A stretch of 64,000 bases of DNA from a bacterium BMS3Bbin10 (GTDB taxonomy: Bacteria; Pseudomonadota; Alphaproteobacteria; Rhizobiales; Methyloligellaceae), in NCBI GenBank assembly GCA_002897995.1, contig BDTT01000059.1, positions 42,215 through 106,214 of the forward strand. The letters run 5' to 3'. Numbering within the stretch: the first letter of the stretch is position 1; each line of letters begins with the position of its first letter. Below the pieces are notes generated by a model, which saw only the letters and a program-made list of their open reading frames with translations, did no database searches and was not told the DNA's origin. Both the position numbers and the translations under genes were made by a program. Below are positions 51,565 through 59,762 of the stretch, piece after piece.

Positions 51565-52980
51565 ATGGCTGGTGAAAGTTCCGCCAAACGCTATTGCCTG
51601 ATCGGCGCGGGAGCATGCGGCCTGCCGATCATCAAGAATTTCAAGGAACGCGGAATCCCGTTTGATTGCTTCGAAAGCGAGGCCGATATCGGCGGCATCT
51701 GGAATCCGGAAAGCCCGCACCGCGTTTACGAGGCGATTAACCTCAATACCTCCAAGGGACTCACCCGCTACACCGACTTCCAGATTCCCGCGGAGTATCC
51801 GCAATTCATGAGCCGGCGGCAGGCCGTGGACTATCTCCACTCCTATGCGCGCCATTTTAACCTCTTCGACGACATCACTTTCAACACCACGGTGGAGAAG
51901 GTTGAGAAGGCCGGAGACAAGTGGCGGGTAAAGGTTTCCGGTAAGAAGCAGCCCCGGCTGTATGACGGGCTGGTGGTTACGAGCGGGCATCATTGGGATC
52001 CCAAAACTCCCGATTATCCGGGCAAGTTCACCGGCGAGATCCTGCATTCGATCGACGTGAAGGACCGGGATCAGCTGCGCGGCAAGCGGGTGCTCATTGT
52101 CGGGGCCGGCAACACCGGTTGCGACCTTGCCGCTGAGGCTGTCTTTTTGTCCGACACGGTGCTGCACTCCATGCGGCGGTCCTATTTCTTCCTGCCAAAG
52201 TTCATCTTTGGCCGCCCGCTTGACCGCATGCTCGATCTCACCCAGCGCTGGCCCGTGCCACGCAAGTTCCTGCGCTGGCTTTATGGCCTCGGTTTCTTTG
52301 TGCTGGTCGGCACGCACAAGAAACTCGGTCTGCCGGAGCCGGACCACAAGATACTTGAATCGCACCCCTCGTCAGCCGCGGCGTGGCTTGTGCAGCTGGC
52401 CCAGGGGCGAATCGCCGTAAAGCCCGATATCAAAAAACTCGATGGTAAAAAGGTCATCTTCACCGACGGCACCGAGGCCGAAGTGGACCTCATAATCCAT
52501 GCCACCGGTTTCCACGCGACCTTTCCATTCATGGACAAGGCCTACTTTGTCGAAAGCGACGGCTCTTCGCCGATGTTTCTCAACGCATTTCACCGTGAGC
52601 TCGATAATCTTTTCGCCGGCGGTCTGGTCCAGCCGGCAGACGGGAGCTTCTGGCAGCTGGCCGACTATCAGGGGCAGCTGATTGCAAGTTTTATCGTCGC
52701 TCAGGAACTCGATCCTAAAAAAGCCGCGTGGTTCCACAATCTCAAGGCAAATGCCAGGCCGGCCGTTGACCATGGCGTGACTTACGTCGACAGCGAGCGG
52801 CACAAGCTGGAGGTGCAGCACTACCGCTACCGCACCTATATCAAGAAACTCCTGAACAAGTTCGGCCCGCTGGCGGTGGCGAAATACCCTGGCCACTCCG
52901 CGCAAACGGCGGCTGGGCATCAGCGCTCCGGCCAGGGCGGCGATGCGCTTGAAAATAAGCTGCGCCCTCAGGCGCATTAG
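51565..52980 (+). CDS. Flavin-containing monooxygenase
   Basis: 471 aa with FAD-binding GAGACG (14-19), NADPH-binding GAGNTG (180-185) and the FMO fingerprint FTGEILH (155-161). Class B monooxygenases oxidise nitrogen or sulfur, or carry out Baeyer-Villiger reactions; the substrate cannot be inferred. It ends the 2OG-2OG-FMO run. Start ATG 51565 follows CCTGGAGAGTTTTC. Confidence 0.88.
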   Translation: MAGESSAKRYCLIGAGACGLPIIKNFKERGIPFDCFESEADIGGIWNPESPHRVYEAINLNTSKGLTRYTDFQIPAEYPQFMSRRQAVDYLHSYARHFNLFDDITFNTTVEKVEKAGDKWRVKVSGKKQPRLYDGLVVTSGHHWDPKTPDYPGKFTGEILHSIDVKDRDQLRGKRVLIVGAGNTGCDLAAEAVFLSDTVLHSMRRSYFFLPKFIFGRPLDRMLDLTQRWPVPRKFLRWLYGLGFFVLVGTHKKLGLPEPDHKILESHPSSAAAWLVQLAQGRIAVKPDIKKLDGKKVIFTDGTEAEVDLIIHATGFHATFPFMDKAYFVESDGSSPMFLNAFHRELDNLFAGGLVQPADGSFWQLADYQGQLIASFIVAQELDPKKAAWFHNLKANARPAVDHGVTYVDSERHKLEVQHYRYRTYIKKLLNKFGPLAVAKYPGHSAQTAAGHQRSGQGGDALENKLRPQAH

Positions 52981-52987
52981 ACCGCCG

Positions 52988-53008
52988 ATGGCGGGAATAT
53001 TCCGCCAT
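52988..53008. terminator. Hairpin after the FMO gene
   Basis: ATGGCGG (52988-52994) and CCGCCAT (53002-53008) form a 7-bp stem around GAATATT, 8 bp after the FMO stop. No T-run follows. It is in the right place to end the 2OG-2OG-FMO transcript. Confidence 0.45.
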
Positions 53009-53031
53009 ATCAGCCCCTCGACTCCATCGAG

Positions 53032-53124
53032 CTAGAGCGTTTTTGAAATACTCCAGGCCACCTGCTCCCCCTTGCGCGGGCCACCCGTAATGGTACCCTT
53101 GGGGCGGCCAGGCTTCGGTTTCAT
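53032..53124 (-). CDS. Possible 30-aa basic ORF with AT-hook-like core
   Basis: An ORF from ATG (53122-53124) to TAG (53032-53034) encodes MKPKPGRPKGTITGGPRKG followed by a short tail. The core PGRPKG resembles an AT-hook, and the peptide is strongly basic. Ribosome-binding support is weak and the same span carries a loose inverted repeat (TAGAGC...GTTCTA). It may be a real small protein, a remnant, or chance. Confidence 0.2.
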   Translation of the reverse strand: MKPKPGRPKGTITGGPRKGEQVAWSISKTL

Positions 53125-53218
53125 GGAAAACCCGTTCTAACCGCCACGGCCGCGCCGCGCGCCCAGCTGTCTGAGGCGTTCAGCCCGGGAAAGAGGAGAA
53201 CCGCCCCGCATCAACGGC

Positions 53219-53232
53219 TTGATATACCTCAA
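53219..53232 (+). promoter_or_regulatory. FNR-type box upstream of hemN
   Basis: TTGAT-ATAC-CTCAA matches the FNR consensus TTGAT-N4-ATCAA at 9 of 10 positions. Its centre is only 38 bp before the hemN start codon, so a class II promoter would start transcription near the ATG, implying a leaderless mRNA or another mode of action. FnrL control of hemN is known in other Alphaproteobacteria. Confidence 0.65.
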
Positions 53233-53263
53233 ACCGCGGGGGAGGGCGCTTAGATAAAATGAA

Positions 53264-54616
53264 ATGATGACAACCTATCTCCCCCAATATGCCCTTGCCA
53301 CGGTTCCCCGCTATACGAGCTATCCGCCAGCAACCCAGTTTCACAGCGGGGTTGGCGAAAGTGTATACCGTGACTGGCTCGGCGCAATCGGTTTGCAGGA
53401 TACACTTTCACTCTATGTCCATATCCCGTTCTGCCAGACCCTGTGCTGGTATTGCGGGTGCCACACGAGCGTTCCGAACTCCAATGAACGGGTGCTGAAT
53501 TATGTGGAGACCCTGAAACTGGAAATCGCGCGCGTGGGCGCCTGCGTGTCCAGCTCCGCGAAGGTCGTGCAAGTGCATTTTGGTGGCGGAACGCCAAATT
53601 TCCTTCCACCCAAAATACTCGCGGCGATTATCGAAACGCTGATGGAGCAATTTAATTTTGACCCCGGCGCGGAGATATCCGTTGAAGCCGATCCGCGATC
53701 CCTGAGCAAGGAGCACATCTCCACCCTGGCCGGCTACGCCAGGGTGAGAGTCAGTCTGGGCGTGCAGGACGTGTCACCGGACGTCCAGAAACTGATCAAT
53801 CGCATACAGCCTTTTGAGGAGGTTCAAGGCGTCGTCGAGCAGCTTCGGGCAGCCGGCGTGGAAGGCATCAACATGGACCTCATGTACGGCTTGCCGGGCC
53901 AAAGCGTCGCCCACGTCCGCAAATCCGCCTCCATGTGCGCGGCCCTTGAGCCGGATCGCTTTGCGGTGTTCGGCTATGCCCATGTCCCGTGGTTCAAGAA
54001 GCACCAGCGCGCTATAGACGAATCCCGCCTGGCAGGCGGGCAGGAGCGTTTGGACCAGGCGGAAGCGGCGCGAGCCACATTGATTGGTTTCGGGTATGCG
54101 CCCATCGGGATCGACCATTTTGCCAAACCCGGCGATTCCCTGTTCAAAGCTCATAGCGAGGGTCGCCTGAGACGCAATTTCCAGGGCTACACGGTCGATC
54201 CCGCAAGTGCGCTTATCGGATTTGGCGCGTCATCGATAGGAAGTTTTCAGGCCGGCTATATCCAAAACGAACCGCATCTGGGGAAGTATAGAGACGCGCT
54301 AAAGTCCGGCGGCCTGCCGGTGGCGCGCGGTGTTGTTGTAAGCCAGTCCGAGCGCCGCGCAAGAGCCGTCATAGAACGGTTGATGTGCAATTATGAAGTC
54401 GATCTGCAACAGGTGGCCGATGAGGAGAATTGCGAAATAAGTGTGTTTCTGCCCGCGATTTCCAACCTCGAACCCCTTTGCAGCGATGGTATTGTCGAGG
54501 TCGAGCTGCCCGTTGTGAGGGCAACTCCCAAGGGCCGGCCCTACATAAGAAACATCGCGGCGTGTTTCGACGAGCACTATGGCGAAAGCGAACAGCGTTA
54601 CAGCCGCGTGGTGTAG
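53264..54616 (+). CDS. hemN: Oxygen-independent coproporphyrinogen III oxidase
   Basis: Radical SAM enzyme converting coproporphyrinogen III to protoporphyrinogen IX when oxygen is limiting. The 450-aa protein has VPRYTSYPPATQF near the start, C57-x3-C61-x2-C64 for the 4Fe-4S cluster, and HFGGGTPNF for SAM. It follows the monooxygenase genes but probably has its own FNR-type promoter. Other genes of heme synthesis are not nearby. Confidence 0.95.
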   Translation: MMTTYLPQYALATVPRYTSYPPATQFHSGVGESVYRDWLGAIGLQDTLSLYVHIPFCQTLCWYCGCHTSVPNSNERVLNYVETLKLEIARVGACVSSSAKVVQVHFGGGTPNFLPPKILAAIIETLMEQFNFDPGAEISVEADPRSLSKEHISTLAGYARVRVSLGVQDVSPDVQKLINRIQPFEEVQGVVEQLRAAGVEGINMDLMYGLPGQSVAHVRKSASMCAALEPDRFAVFGYAHVPWFKKHQRAIDESRLAGGQERLDQAEAARATLIGFGYAPIGIDHFAKPGDSLFKAHSEGRLRRNFQGYTVDPASALIGFGASSIGSFQAGYIQNEPHLGKYRDALKSGGLPVARGVVVSQSERRARAVIERLMCNYEVDLQQVADEENCEISVFLPAISNLEPLCSDGIVEVELPVVRATPKGRPYIRNIAACFDEHYGESEQRYSRVV

Positions 54617-54800
54617 CAATTGCGGTCATGCGGCAAGTGGATCCAGACCGCCCTCTCAGTTGCAGAAAACCCAACCGCTCCGGGTCAGTGATTTTGGTCC
54701 GATAACTTCTGTTTAAGAAAATCGAAGCATTGTGAGGGTCAGGTCTGAATCGAAACGGTTCGGCGGAGATGTCCGCAACCTCAAAACAGGCGGCTGCATC

Positions 54801-55112
54801 ATGTCCATACGCAGTGCGTGCGTTGCGCTTATATGCTTCGGGTTTCTGGGCTATTTCGCCTATAACCTGTTTGTCGGCGATCACGGGCTGGAGGCGCGCG
54901 CGCGCCTGCAAACCCAGGTCAAATCCCTGGAAGGGGAGCTCAACGGCCTTCAGGCCGTGCGCGAGCGTCTCGACCGCGATGTGGCCCTGATGCGAGCGGA
55001 CAAGCTCGATCCGGACATGCTGGATGAACGCGCCCGGATGATCCTGAATTTTTCTCATCCGAAGGACATCGTCATTATGGATAAATCTCCCGCGGCGGTG
55101 CTCAAGCCATGA
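54801..55112 (+). CDS. ftsB: Cell division protein FtsB/DivIC (septum formation initiator)
   Basis: Small bitopic divisome protein that bridges FtsL and FtsQ. 103 aa from ATG 54801: a single membrane helix (SACVALICFGFLGYFAYNLF) then a coiled coil (LQTQVKSLEGELNGLQAVRERLDR). The start with AGGCGGCTGCATC ahead is preferred over the 54732 in-frame GTG. It restarts the conserved ftsB-pdhABC order. Confidence 0.9.
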   Translation: MSIRSACVALICFGFLGYFAYNLFVGDHGLEARARLQTQVKSLEGELNGLQAVRERLDRDVALMRADKLDPDMLDERARMILNFSHPKDIVIMDKSPAAVLKP

Positions 55113-55271
55113 ATTGTGACCTGTCTGGCAGATCTGTAATTCTTGCATAGCATAACAAATTCATTGAATTTCAATGTCTTAAACTGATTTTCCACAGGTT
55201 GGGCGGCTCTGGCATATCGGCGGCAGTTCGTGTAACTTTTGGGCTACGGGGTAGTAGTTCAGGGAGGCTCC

Positions 55272-56378
55272 ATGACCGTGTCCGACGATCGTGCCGGCGC
55301 TGCAATCGCCGTTGACCTTGGGAATACCGTTGACCGTGATGATGTTGCGGAAGACGTCGCCAATATCGTGGAGACAGCCGGGCGTTCGGTAAAAAGCGAA
55401 ATATCCGTTCCTGAATTCGACGCCGCTCAGGAACGCCACGCATATCGCGAAATGCTGCTCATTCGCCGCTTTGAGGAGAAGGCCGGCCAGCTCTATGGCA
55501 TGGGTTTCATCGGCGGCTTCTGTCACCTGTATATCGGGCAGGAAGCGGTTGTGACCGGCATGCAGATGGCGACCAAGAGCGGCGACCAGATGATTACCAC
55601 CTACCGTGACCACGGGCATATGCTCGCCTGTGGCATGGACCCCAAAGGCATCATGGCCGAGCTGGCCGGAAGGCGGAGCGGCTATTCGCACGGCAAGGGC
55701 GGGTCCATGCACATGTTCTCCGTCGAGGCGAATTTCTTTGGCGGCCATGGCATTGTCGGGGCTTCCGCGCCACTTGGCAGCGGTCTTGCCTTTGCGAACA
55801 AATATCGCGGCAACGACAATGTGAGCCTCACCTTTTTCGGTGACGGCTCGGCCAATCAGGGTCAGGTCTATGAGGCCTTCAACATGGCCAAGCTCTGGAC
55901 CCTGCCGGTAATTTACGTCATCGAAAACAATAAATACGCGATGGGCACGAGCATCAACCGTTCATCTTCCACCATCGACCTTTCGCAACGCGGCGCGAGT
56001 TTCGGAATCCCCGGTGAACAGGTGGACGGAATGGATGTTCGCGCGGTGAAGGCCGCCGGCGAACGGGCCATACAGCGCGCACGCGCGGGCGAGGGACCCT
56101 ATATTCTGGAAATGCTGACCTATCGCTATCGCGGCCATTCCATGTCCGATCCGGCGAAATACCGCACCAAGGAAGAGGTGCAGAAAATGCGCACCGAGCA
56201 TGACCCCATCGAGCAGGTGCGTGTCCGGATGCTGGAGCGGGACATTGCCGGGGAAGACGAACTCAAGGATATCGACAAACAGGTCAGGGCTATCGTCAAC
56301 GAGGCGGCTGAATTTGCTCAGAGCGATCCGGAGCCGGATGATTCGCAGCTCTACACGGATGTTTTGGTGGAGTCGTAA
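55272..56378 (+). CDS. pdhA: Pyruvate dehydrogenase E1 component, alpha subunit
   Basis: Thiamine-diphosphate-dependent decarboxylation of pyruvate. The 368-aa protein has GDGSANQGQVYEAFNMAKLW and the TPP motif ending in ENNKYAMGTS, and the phosphorylation-loop region YRYRGHSMSDPAKYRTKEE. Start ATG 55272 follows GGGAGGCTCC. It heads the pdhA-pdhB-pdhC-lpdA set. Confidence 0.96.
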   Translation: MTVSDDRAGAAIAVDLGNTVDRDDVAEDVANIVETAGRSVKSEISVPEFDAAQERHAYREMLLIRRFEEKAGQLYGMGFIGGFCHLYIGQEAVVTGMQMATKSGDQMITTYRDHGHMLACGMDPKGIMAELAGRRSGYSHGKGGSMHMFSVEANFFGGHGIVGASAPLGSGLAFANKYRGNDNVSLTFFGDGSANQGQVYEAFNMAKLWTLPVIYVIENNKYAMGTSINRSSSTIDLSQRGASFGIPGEQVDGMDVRAVKAAGERAIQRARAGEGPYILEMLTYRYRGHSMSDPAKYRTKEEVQKMRTEHDPIEQVRVRMLERDIAGEDELKDIDKQVRAIVNEAAEFAQSDPEPDDSQLYTDVLVES

Positions 56379-56420
56379 GCGGCGGTTTACACCACCTTAG
56401 GGGAGGCAGATTAGAAAAAT

Positions 56421-57854
56421 ATGGCGACCGAAATTCTGATGCCGGCGCTCTCACCCACCATGGAAGAGGGCACGCTGGCCAAATGGCTTGTCAAGGAGGG
56501 GGACGAGGTTCGCTCCGGCGACGTCATAGCCGAGATCGAGACCGACAAGGCCACGATGGAAGTCGAGGCCGTCGATGAAGGCACCCTGGTTAAAATCCTC
56601 ATTGCCGAAGGCACCGAAGGCGTCAAGGTCAACACGCCCATCGCCATGATCGCCGGTGAAGGCGAGGACGCGTCTGCCGTCCGGCAACCGATTTCCACCT
56701 CTCCCCAAGGGGAAGAGGTCGCGGAACGCAGTGAAGCGGGTGAGGGGGTAGGTGCAAAATCGGACTCCGCTCCCCCCTCACCCCAACCCTCTCCCCCCCG
56801 GGGAGAGGGGGCAGAGGCCGCACCGGCGGCCATCGTCATGGCTGACCCCGAGGTGCCCGAGGGGATTGAAATGATCCCGACCACCATGCGCGAAGCCCTG
56901 CGCGACGCCATGGCGGAGGAAATGCGCAAGGACGAAGACGTTTTCGTTATGGGCGAGGAGGTGGCCGAATATCAGGGCGCCTACAAGGTCACACAGGGCC
57001 TGCTTGACGAGTTTGGCGCAAGGCGGGTGATCGACACGCCGATTACCGAACATGGCTTCTGCGGCATCGGTGTCGGCGCCGCGTTCACCGGGCTGAAGCC
57101 GATTGTGGAATTCATGACCTGGAACTTCGCCATGCAGGCCATCGACCATATTATCAATTCCGCCGCCAAGACGCTCTATATGTCAGGCGGCCAGATGAGA
57201 TGCCCGATCGTGTTTCGCGGAGCGAATGGCGCCGCCTCGAGGGTGGCCGCCCAGCACAGCCAGTGTTTCTCGGCCTGGTATGCGCATATTCCGGGGCTGA
57301 AGGTTATCGCGCCTTCAACGGCCTCGGACGCGAAGGGCCTGCTCAAAGCCGCGATCCGGGATCCCAACCCGGTGGTGTTTCTGGAAAATGAAATACTCTA
57401 TGGCCAGAGTTCCGATGTTCCCAGGCATGATGACTGGGTTCTTCCCATCGGCAAGGCCAGGGTGGCGCGCGCGGGCGCTGATGTGACGATCGTCTCATTT
57501 GCGCGCGGGATGACTTATGCGCTCGAGGCCGCCGAAGTGCTGGCAAGCGAAGGCATCGATGCGGAAGTGATCGATTTGCGCACCCTGCGCCCGCTGGACA
57601 TGGCGACGGTCATCTCTTCGGTGAAAAAAACCAACCGGATCGTGACAGTGGAGGAGGCGTGGCCGGTCTGTTCGGTGGGAACCGAGATCTGCGCCGCCGT
57701 CGCCCGCGACGCCTTCGACTATCTGGACGCACCGCCCACGCAGGTTTCAGGCGCCGACGTGCCCATGCCCTATGCCGCCAATCTGGAGAAGCTCGCGCTT
57801 CCCAATGCGGGCGTGGTCGCCGATGCGGTGCGGTCCGTATGTTACGCCAAGTGA
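56421..57854 (+). CDS. pdhB: Pyruvate dehydrogenase E1 component, beta subunit with N-terminal lipoyl domain
   Basis: The 477-aa protein starts with a lipoyl domain (Lys43 in [17 protein letters not shown]), an arrangement typical of alphaproteobacterial E1 beta. The linker at about residues 93-132 is encoded by a palindromic repeat (see 56697-56816). The E1 beta core starts near [16 protein letters not shown] and includes [15 protein letters not shown] and ENEILYGQS. It is followed 43 bp later by pdhC. Confidence 0.96.
   Translation: MATEILMPALSPTMEEGTLAKWLVKEGDEVRSGDVIAEIETDKATMEVEAVDEGTLVKILIAEGTEGVKVNTPIAMIAGEGEDASAVRQPISTSPQGEEVAERSEAGEGVGAKSDSAPPSPQPSPPRGEGAEAAPAAIVMADPEVPEGIEMIPTTMREALRDAMAEEMRKDEDVFVMGEEVAEYQGAYKVTQGLLDEFGARRVIDTPITEHGFCGIGVGAAFTGLKPIVEFMTWNFAMQAIDHIINSAAKTLYMSGGQMRCPIVFRGANGAASRVAAQHSQCFSAWYAHIPGLKVIAPSTASDAKGLLKAAIRDPNPVVFLENEILYGQSSDVPRHDDWVLPIGKARVARAGADVTIVSFARGMTYALEAAEVLASEGIDAEVIDLRTLRPLDMATVISSVKKTNRIVTVEEAWPVCSVGTEICAAVARDAFDYLDAPPTQVSGADVPMPYAANLEKLALPNAGVVADAVRSVCYAK
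56697..56816. repeat. Palindromic repeat inserted in frame in the pdhB linker
   Basis: Three inverted structures: CCTCTCCCC / GGGGAAGAGG (56698-56718), GGTGAGGGGG (56739 region) with CCCCCCTCACC (56772 region), and CCCTCTCCCC / GGGGAGAGGG (56787-56809). This sequence type (PRGEGAE in the product) is a common interspersed repeat in Proteobacteria. It adds about 40 residues in a flexible linker and keeps the reading frame open. It resembles the Rickettsia palindromic elements found in proteins. Confidence 0.75.
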
Positions 57855-57897
57855 AGGCGGGTCGACGCCCGAACCCTTTCACAGCAGGGGAGGCCCC

Positions 57898-59262
57898 ATG
57901 CCCATTCCAATATTGATGCCCGCGCTTTCCCCGACCATGGAGGACGGCAAGCTCGCCAAATGGCTCGTCAAGGAAGGCGACAGGGTTCAATCCGGCGATG
58001 TTCTGGCGGAGATTGAAACCGACAAGGCCACCATGGAGGTCGAGGCGGTCGACGAGGGTGTTGTCGGTAAAATTCTGGTTGGCGAGGGCACCGAGCATGT
58101 GGCCGTCAACAAGGCTATCGCGGTCCTGCTGGAAGAGGGCGAGGATTCCGGCGCGCTGCAAGGCTTCGTGGCAGGTGCGGCTCAGCCTGCCCCTCCGCGA
58201 GAAGAGGCCGCGGCGTCCAGCGATGCAGGTGAAGGGGTGGACGCAAAAACAGATATTCGCTCCGAAGAGGCTCCGGCCCCTGAAAGTAAAAAATCAAATG
58301 GTCAGGCGGGCCGGATATTCGCATCTCCCCTTGCGCGCCGGCTGGCACAGGATGCCAATCTCGATCTTTCGCAAGTCGAGGGGTCCGGTCCCCATGGCCG
58401 CATCGTCAAACTGGACGTCGAGAAGGCGATCTCCGCGGGCGGCGCGCCAGCGCCAACCCGGGCGGAGGCCCTTTCGGCGGGACAGGTCATGCCGGCCCGC
58501 ACGCCGTCGGCAACCGCCGTTCCCGCCATGCCGGATGAAGAGATTCTGGCGCTCTATGAGCCGGGCACCTATGAGGTTGTGCCGCATAGCAATATGCGGC
58601 GCATCATCGCCTCGCGGCTGACCCTGGCAAAATCGACAATCCCGCATTTCTATCTGTCCGTGGATTGCCGCCTCGATGCGCTGCTCGCGGCGCGCAAGCG
58701 CCTCAACGCCATGAGTGCGGAGGAGGGACCGAGCGCCTTCAAGATTTCCGTCAACGACATGATCATCAAGGCCATGGCCATGGCCCTGCAGAAGGTGCCG
58801 GAGGCCAACGCCACCTGGACGGAAGAAGGGGTCCTGCTCCATCGCTCATCGGACATCGGCGTCGCGGTCTCCGTCGATGGCGGACTGTTCACGCCGGTGA
58901 TACACCACGGCGAAGTGAAAAGCCTGTCGGAGATTTCCAACGAGATGAAGGACCTTGCCGGGCGGGCGCGCAACCGCCGCCTGGCGCCGCATGAATATCA
59001 GGGCGGCGCCACCTCCATTTCCAATCTCGGCATGATGGGCATCAAATCCTTCGACGCGGTCATCAACCCGCCGCACTCGTCAATCCTGGCTGTCGGTGCT
59101 GGAGAGAAACGGCCGGTCATCACCAACAACTCGATAGAGATCGCGACCATCATGAGCTGTACGCTCTCATGCGATCACCGTGTTATCGACGGCGCATTGG
59201 GAGCCCGGCTTCTCGACGCCTTCAAGGGCTTCATCGAAGAACCCGTGACGATGCTGGTTTAG
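57898..59262 (+). CDS. pdhC: Dihydrolipoamide acetyltransferase (E2 of pyruvate dehydrogenase)
   Basis: Transfers acetyl groups from lipoyl to CoA. The 454-aa protein has a lipoyl domain (Lys43), a Pro/Ala/Glu linker (about residues 97-130), a peripheral-subunit-binding domain ([16 protein letters not shown]) and the catalytic domain ending [19 protein letters not shown] with the active His. Start ATG 57898 follows AGGGGAGGCCCC. Confidence 0.96.
   Translation: MPIPILMPALSPTMEDGKLAKWLVKEGDRVQSGDVLAEIETDKATMEVEAVDEGVVGKILVGEGTEHVAVNKAIAVLLEEGEDSGALQGFVAGAAQPAPPREEAAASSDAGEGVDAKTDIRSEEAPAPESKKSNGQAGRIFASPLARRLAQDANLDLSQVEGSGPHGRIVKLDVEKAISAGGAPAPTRAEALSAGQVMPARTPSATAVPAMPDEEILALYEPGTYEVVPHSNMRRIIASRLTLAKSTIPHFYLSVDCRLDALLAARKRLNAMSAEEGPSAFKISVNDMIIKAMAMALQKVPEANATWTEEGVLLHRSSDIGVAVSVDGGLFTPVIHHGEVKSLSEISNEMKDLAGRARNRRLAPHEYQGGATSISNLGMMGIKSFDAVINPPHSSILAVGAGEKRPVITNNSIEIATIMSCTLSCDHRVIDGALGARLLDAFKGFIEEPVTMLV
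58186..58263. repeat. Degenerate relative of the pdhB palindromic repeat, in the pdhC linker
   Basis: The linker encodes [14 protein letters not shown], matching [13 protein letters not shown] in the pdhB repeat. The DNA is no longer a clean palindrome. It suggests either an older copy of the same repeat or recombination between the linkers. Confidence 0.35.
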
Positions 59263-59278
59263 ATCAGGTCAAAATTCA

Positions 59279-59716
59279 TTGTCCGACAGCCCAAAGACAA
59301 TCCGCAAAGCCGCCGCCCACCTCGCCGGTGCGGGCGTTTATGTCCTGATCGCACTCGCGGGAATGATCGCCTATGTGCTGTTTTACAAGACGACGGGACC
59401 AAGGGTGGATGCCCTGGTCGGGGGAGCAATCGTGCTCTTCCTGCCAGTGATGCTGATTGCTTTCGGCCTGGTGGTCTGGACGCCGGCATGGATGGTAATG
59501 AAATGGAGGCGGGGGAGGGTTGCGCCGCGCGGGGCGCTCAAGATTGCCGCCCTTCTGAGCTTCCTTGGAACGCTCCTGTATTGCGGCGGGTTCAGTTGTT
59601 TCACGGCCGGCAGAACCGAACATATGGTGGGCTGGTTTTTTGTGGCGTTCGCCGCGCTTGGCGCGGCGGCGCATTCCGCGGTTTATCTGCGGCTGACTAG
59701 GGTCAGGACCCGTTAA
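59279..59716 (+). CDS. Hypothetical small membrane protein
   Basis: 145 aa with about four hydrophobic segments (GVYVLIALAGMIAYVLF, IVLFLPVMLIAFGLVVW, ALLSFLGTLLYCGGFSCF, WFFVAFAALGAAAHSAVYL). No family was recognised. The start is a TTG at 59279; no better start is seen. Its stop TAA (59714-59716) falls inside a perfect palindrome, so the end of the gene may have been changed by insertion. Confidence 0.55.
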   Translation: MSDSPKTIRKAAAHLAGAGVYVLIALAGMIAYVLFYKTTGPRVDALVGGAIVLFLPVMLIAFGLVVWTPAWMVMKWRRGRVAPRGALKIAALLSFLGTLLYCGGFSCFTAGRTEHMVGWFFVAFAALGAAAHSAVYLRLTRVRTR

Positions 59717-59745
59717 CTGCATGCAGTTAACGGGTCCTGACCCTA
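59698..59745. repeat. 48-bp perfect palindrome before lpdA
   Basis: A 24-bp arm beginning TAGGGTCAGGACCCGTTAAC is followed directly by its perfect reverse complement, with no loop. It lies between the small membrane protein and lpdA. It may be a transcription end or a REP-type mobile palindrome. The arm contains GGGTCAGGACCC, itself nearly palindromic. Confidence 0.7.
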
Positions 59746-59762
59746 AGCAGCGAGGCTGAGAC

